From the NCBI GenBank assembly GCA_041568335.1, contig JBFFZZ010000096.1, positions 1 to 10,261 of the forward strand: a stretch of 10,261 nucleotides of DNA, in the 5' to 3' direction. The notes beneath the pieces are model-generated. The model was not told the DNA's origin, did no database searches, and saw nothing but the letters and a program-made list of their open reading frames with translations. Of this stretch, positions 7,180 through 10,261 are shown in pieces. The translations under genes were made by a program, and so were the position numbers. Position 1 is the stretch's first letter. Each line of letters starts with the position of its first letter. This DNA is from WVWW01 sp041568335. GTDB taxonomy: Bacteria > Acidobacteriota > Polarisedimenticolia > Polarisedimenticolales > Polarisedimenticolaceae.

Positions 7180-7340
7180 CGTTTGCTCCGCGCCTCCCGG
7201 AGCCGACTTCGGGCCAGGAAAAGGGGTTCGTCAGGGAGGCAGCGACCGATTCAGGCGACATCCTGTACGGAAACGGGGACACGGCGCGGTGCGACAGCAC
7301 CCGGGCGCGTCCGCTTGTCCCGGACTAGGCCCCGCGCGGT
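7174..7340. other. Non-coding stretch between the small gene and the kinase relic
   Basis: Together with the sites described around it, this is part of a ~345-base gap (7137-7480) without an intact gene. Plus-strand frames here (for example the one ending at the TAG at 7326-7328) have no ribosome-binding site and no recognisable protein similarity. I see no tRNA, no long palindrome and no clear promoter in this part. Confidence 0.5.
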
Positions 7341-7472
7341 TCGGGTCAAACCCTGCTGCACGACACGCTCACCGAGCAGATCGGCGAGGGCGGCATGGGC
7401 GTCGTCTGGCGCGGCAGGGACACCAAGCTCGATCGCGACGTCGCGATTGAGATCCTGCCGGTGCTGGCGAGG
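7341..7472 (+). pseudogene. Remnant of a Pkn-type serine/threonine protein kinase (N-terminal fragment)
   Basis: The frame at 7341-7472 reads SGQTLLHDTLTEQ, then IGEGGMGVVWRG (the glycine-rich ATP loop of bacterial Ser/Thr kinases), RDTKLDRDVAI and EILP. This is the normal beginning of such kinases, about 40 codons. Three things show it is dead. There is no ATG, GTG or TTG between the in-frame TAG at 7326-7328 and the loop. The invariant VAIK lysine that holds the ATP phosphates is Glu (GAG at 7449-7451). After ILP the similarity fades within about four codons and the frame stops at 7542-7544, so the catalytic HRD and DFG parts are absent. The fragment ends about 10 bases from the 3' end of the convergent AraC-type gene, which suggests a deletion or insertion joined the two. 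The kinase identity is clear from the loop; how it was lost is inference. Confidence 0.75.
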
Positions 7473-7480
7473 GCCGTACT

Positions 7481-7870
7481 TTACGGCCGGCGCTCCGGGC
7501 CCGTATCCTCGGCCGTCAATTCCGGCCGGACCATTTTTTTGTAGTCCCGTGGCGTCATCGAAGTGTGACGTTTGAACGCGCGCTCGAAAGCGCGGACGCT
7601 ACCGAACCCGACCGAAAAGGCGACTCGTGTGATCGGGTAGTTCGCTTCACGGAAGCGTCGCCTGGCCCTTTGGATGCGCAGATAGGCCAGCCATTCGCGA
7701 TAGCACACGCCCACGTGCTGATGAAAGAACGTCGAAAAGTACTTGGGATTCAATCCGACAACGGAGGCCACTGCTCTCACCGGCAACGGCTTGCTGAGAT
7801 TCTGCTCGACGTACTCCTTGACCTGCCCTAGGCGGCCATCGTATTCGAAAATGGCTTCGTTGATCTTCAT
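7481..7870 (-). CDS. Stand-alone AraC/XylS-type transcriptional regulator
   Basis: Codes for 129 residues from the ATG at 7870, with GAGGA four bases upstream (7875-7879). The frame stays open to 8206, but the upstream part is Ser/Arg/Thr-rich shadow antisense to nothing recognisable and crosses the terminator at 7981-8006, so the internal ATG is preferred. The protein is almost only the AraC-type DNA-binding domain. The first helix-turn-helix spans about residues 28-60 (VRAVASVVGLNPKYFSTFF). The second carries the family signature PITRVAFSVGFGSVRAFER followed by AFKRHTSMTPRDYKK. There is no N-terminal ligand-binding domain, as in MarA (127 residues) and SoxS (107), so activity may be controlled by its amount or by a partner. 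The last ~15 residues (PELTAEDTGPERRP) are a loose tail. It has its own ~150-base upstream region after the protease terminator. Targets are unknown. Confidence 0.9.
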   Translation of the reverse strand: MKINEAIFEYDGRLGQVKEYVEQNLSKPLPVRAVASVVGLNPKYFSTFFHQHVGVCYREWLAYLRIQRARRRFREANYPITRVAFSVGFGSVRAFERAFKRHTSMTPRDYKKMVRPELTAEDTGPERRP

Positions 7871-7980
7871 TGTGTCCTCGCGTTCCCGCGTTCGTTCGGT
7901 ACCGCGCGGACTCTTCGTGCGCGGCCGGAATGTCGGAACGGTTTGGGCAGCGAATCCCCTTGTCCTGCCTACCCTTAAGA

Positions 7981-8006
7981 GAGAGGCGGGGTTTCCCCCG
8001 CCTCTC
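7981..8006 (-). terminator. Strong hairpin terminator downstream of the metalloprotease gene
   Basis: GAGAGGCGGGG (7981-7991) and CCCCGCCTCTC (7996-8006) form a perfect 11-bp stem with a 4-base loop, 21 bases after the protease stop. On the minus strand it is followed by TCTTAAGG, only a weak T-run, so it may act partly by stabilising the mRNA end. It separates the protease transcript from the AraC-type gene downstream. Confidence 0.7.
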
Positions 8007-8027
8007 GCTAAGACAAAAGAGCCTGGA

Positions 8028-10261
8028 TCAGTCGAGGTGCTCGCAGCGGCCGAACTCGGCCCCTTCCTCGAGCTTGTCGAACAGGCCGTTCGGGAAACCC
8101 GTCTGCACCGAGACGCCGTGCTCGCAGACGTAGACCTGGTCGATGTCAACGCGCCAGCTGTAGGGGTAGGCGACGGAGCCGCCGACCACTTCCGTGCCGC
8201 TGGCACTGATCGAGAGCGGGTTGTTGAACGGGAAGATCAAGGCCTCGGCCTCGGTCACGCCCTGCTTGGCGAAGAAGCTGTCCCAGGTCATCCACCCGAT
8301 GGGTTCCATCCAGATCGCGCCGACAAAGGCCGTGAAGAACGATCCGCCGCGGCCGACCATGACCTTGCCGTCGTCGGTCATCTCGTTGATTACCACCGGG
8401 ATCGGGCCGAGGATCGACTGGATGAAATCGGCGGGGAAAAGGTCGCAGTAGTTGATGCCGAACTCGATGAAGTCCACGTCCTCGCACCACGCCATGCCGC
8501 CGATGTCCTGAAACGCGTCGTCGCCTTCCTGAGTGTGGTCCCACAGGATGACACCCGTCGGGGTATTCAGGGCGATCCGGGTCCCGTCGTAGTTGGCCGC
8601 GTAGACCGACCGGGCGCCGGTCGCGCTGTACAGGTCCACCAGCTCGCCGTTCACCCAGGCCAGCGCCTGGGAGTGCCCGGCGCCGCCGAGGATCACCTTG
8701 CCGTTGCCGGAGATGCCGTGGGCCCGGATGAAGGAGGGCGTCCGGCCGAGGCCCTCGATCGACAGCTCCTGCATCCCGGTCTTGGCGGTCCAGACGAAGC
8801 CGAGGACCTCCGGGTCGGGCAAGAACTGCTGCTGGCAGTTGCCGTCGCCGTCCTTGTCGTGGTAGGCCAAGCCGACCACGGTCTTCCCGTCATCGCTCAT
8901 GTCCCAGGAGCTGCTGCTGTTCACCCCGGCCTCGGAGCCGCCGCCGCACTGGACCTCCCCGAGGTAGCCGAGGGAGGTGAAGCCCTGTTTCTCGTTCCAG
9001 ATCGCGGCCCCGCCAATGCCGTCTCCGTCGAGATCGGCTCCGACCGCAACGGTCTTGCCGTCCTTGCTCATGGCACCGCTCGTGGCGGAAGCTCCGGTGA
9101 GCACGATCGGATCTTTTTTCTCGCGCCAGATGAACGGCTGGGTCGCGGCCTGCCCGAGCGACGACTTGCCGTCCTTGGCCAGATCGACCAGATAGAACGG
9201 GCCGATCGGGCTGAAGTCGATGCCCTTGGTGTAGCCGTTGAAGTAGAGGTCCGCGGTCTTCGTCACGCCGGCCTCGGCCAGGATCGGGGTCGCATCGCAC
9301 GGATCGTCGGCGATCGGGTCGTTGCCCTCGCCCACGTTCCAGTATTCGGGGACCGAGATCATCTGGTCCGCGATCACGGGAAAGCCGCCGATCACGATCT
9401 TCTCGGTGTGGACGACGTACTCCTCGCCCGGGGTCAGTCCGCGGATCGTGAAGCTGCCGTCCGGCCCGGCAGTGCTCCGGGCCTCGTCGCCCGAGATCGC
9501 CGAGACCGCGTCGCCGGTCAGGTCGTTGACGTTGCGCGCGACGATGTTGATGCCGGCGTACTCGGTGGTACCGTCCTTCAGGTGCAGCGCGCCCGAGATC
9601 GATCCGGTCGAGGCCAGGTAGTCCGCCGTCGGGTAGAGGTTGGAGATCGACGCGATGTCATCGGGCATGCTGACGTAGCTCATCGCGCGACCGACTTCCG
9701 TCAAGCTGGCGATGATGGGGTACATCGTCTCGACCTGGTAAGGGTCGGCCGGGTTGTAGGTCGGCGACGGGTAGTTCCACGCGTGAACGGGTTCGACATC
9801 GCAGCCCCCGACTCCGGGATAACGCGGATAAGACGGATAACTGTAGTAGGCGAGATGGCCGTTGACCTGCGAGTGCGACAGGTTGAGCGTGTGGCCGAAC
9901 TCGTGTGTGAACACGCCGGCCACCATCTCGCCATTGGTGTCACTGGCATCGACGAACCAGCCGTTCAAAAGCGCGGTGGCCTCAACGATCGTCCCGTCGG
10001 GCTGCGAGATCTCCGGGAACGCGATCCCGAGCACGGCCCAGCGCGGCACGCCGAAGATGTTCTCCAGGATCGCCCCGTCGGTGTCGTAGAGGACCCAGAT
10101 GCCGTAGCCGTCCTGGTTGGAGTAGAACTGGCCGGCGTTGGCATCCGTTACGTCGGCGATGCCGGTCATGCTCTCGATCGTGCCGACGACGTTGGCCTCG
10201 AAGGTCGAGGTCGGGACGTTGCTCCACTGGTCGAAGGCGAATTGCGTGATCTCGTTGACCC
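8028..10261 (-). CDS. Secreted metzincin-type zinc metalloprotease with HAF repeats (5' partial)
   Basis: The frame is open to the window edge, so the N-terminus and signal peptide lie outside; the ATG at 10169 is internal. Numbered from that Met, residues 89-99 (nt 9905-9873) are HEFGHTLNLSH, the zinc site HExxHxxxxxH: His89, His93 and His99 bind zinc and Glu90 is the catalytic base. ETMYPI (147-152) is the likely Met-turn, and MPDDIASISNLYP (168-180) matches the last helix of matrixin-like catalytic domains. Residues ~187-265 resemble a carboxypeptidase regulatory-like beta domain (DGSFTIRGLTPGEEYVV). Residues ~345-545 hold HAF-type repeats: FIWREKK, SKDGKTVAVGAD, SDDGKTVVGLA, GFVWTAKTGMQEL, SGNGKVILGGA, and more weakly MTDDGKVMVG (597-606) and ISASGTEVVGG. 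The C-terminus has a Cys682-Cys709 motif. Eight Cys in the visible part fit an exported protein. It probably degrades extracellular protein; the substrate is unknown. A terminator hairpin lies 21 bases after the stop. Confidence 0.88.
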   Translation of the reverse strand, partial: VNEITQFAFDQWSNVPTSTFEANVVGTIESMTGIADVTDANAGQFYSNQDGYGIWVLYDTDGAILENIFGVPRWAVLGIAFPEISQPDGTIVEATALLNGWFVDASDTNGEMVAGVFTHEFGHTLNLSHSQVNGHLAYYSYPSYPRYPGVGGCDVEPVHAWNYPSPTYNPADPYQVETMYPIIASLTEVGRAMSYVSMPDDIASISNLYPTADYLASTGSISGALHLKDGTTEYAGINIVARNVNDLTGDAVSAISGDEARSTAGPDGSFTIRGLTPGEEYVVHTEKIVIGGFPVIADQMISVPEYWNVGEGNDPIADDPCDATPILAEAGVTKTADLYFNGYTKGIDFSPIGPFYLVDLAKDGKSSLGQAATQPFIWREKKDPIVLTGASATSGAMSKDGKTVAVGADLDGDGIGGAAIWNEKQGFTSLGYLGEVQCGGGSEAGVNSSSSWDMSDDGKTVVGLAYHDKDGDGNCQQQFLPDPEVLGFVWTAKTGMQELSIEGLGRTPSFIRAHGISGNGKVILGGAGHSQALAWVNGELVDLYSATGARSVYAANYDGTRIALNTPTGVILWDHTQEGDDAFQDIGGMAWCEDVDFIEFGINYCDLFPADFIQSILGPIPVVINEMTDDGKVMVGRGGSFFTAFVGAIWMEPIGWMTWDSFFAKQGVTEAEALIFPFNNPLSISASGTEVVGGSVAYPYSWRVDIDQVYVCEHGVSVQTGFPNGLFDKLEEGAEFGRCEHLD

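Noticed and set aside
7329..7544. Kinase-like frame as a functional small gene
   Set aside because: No usable start codon, glutamate in place of the catalytic lysine, no HRD/DFG region, and its 3' end runs antisense into the AraC-type gene.
7881..7897. Three CGTTC copies in 17 bases in the leader of the AraC-type gene
   Set aside because: Short, irregular spacing (8 and 4 bases) and GC-rich context; could be an operator, but chance is as likely.
7871..8206. N-terminal extension of the AraC-type gene (112 more codons, open frame)
   Set aside because: The extension is low-complexity, crosses the strong terminator at 7981-8006 and overlaps the protease gene; the ATG at 7870 has a ribosome-binding site and begins the conserved domain.
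1..10261. CRISPR arrays, tRNA or rRNA genes, intact transposases, toxin-antitoxin pairs
   Set aside because: None found: no spaced direct repeats outside the in-gene array, no cloverleaf-like sequence, and no transposase or integrase motifs in any frame.

Overview
The window is GC-rich, densely coding DNA from a Gram-negative bacterium. Envelope genes (an OmpA-type peptidoglycan-binding protein and a giant AsmA-type protein) require an outer membrane. Calcium-binding thrombospondin type 3 repeats, a HAF-repeat metalloprotease and a Pkn2/PknB-style kinase relic suggest a soil, sediment or marine lineage such as Acidobacteriota or Myxococcota. That placement is inferred from gene style only.

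Left part, plus strand. Positions 2-1234 hold the C-terminal part of a secreted protein: the tail of a calcineurin-like or purple-acid-phosphatase-like metallophosphoesterase, then an Asp-rich thrombospondin type 3 array with 53-residue internal repeats, then a cysteine-containing C-terminal domain. A 332-base gap follows, with a short hairpin and a good sigma-70 promoter (perfect TTGACA, 17-base spacer). This promoter drives an OmpA-family protein with a long coiled coil (1567-3012) and probably the next gene, a 1251-residue AsmA-like protein (3094-6849). The pair looks like an envelope operon: one protein is anchored to peptidoglycan and the other is an inner-membrane-anchored periplasmic bridge.

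Middle, minus strand and debris. A small unrecognised gene (6876-7124, minus) converges on the AsmA gene. It has an excellent Shine-Dalgarno and, about 29 bases further up, a sequence that fits a sigma-54 -24/-12 promoter; the same bases can also be read as a REP-like hairpin. Between it and the next gene lies a roughly 40-codon relic of a serine/threonine protein kinase N-terminus (plus strand, about 7341-7472). It has no start codon, its VAIK lysine is replaced by glutamate, and the rest of the kinase is missing.

Right part, minus strand. A compact stand-alone AraC-type DNA-binding protein (7481-7870) lies downstream of a strong terminator hairpin (7981-8006). This hairpin ends a large secreted metzincin-type zinc protease gene (8028 to beyond the window end) with a carboxypeptidase-regulatory-like domain, HAF-type repeats and a cysteine-bounded C-terminal motif.

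Nothing here is clearly a new defence or mobile system. The items most worth a second look are the small gene with its regulatory leader, the kinase relic, the unusual C-terminal module of the AsmA protein, and the mixed architectures of the two secreted proteins.
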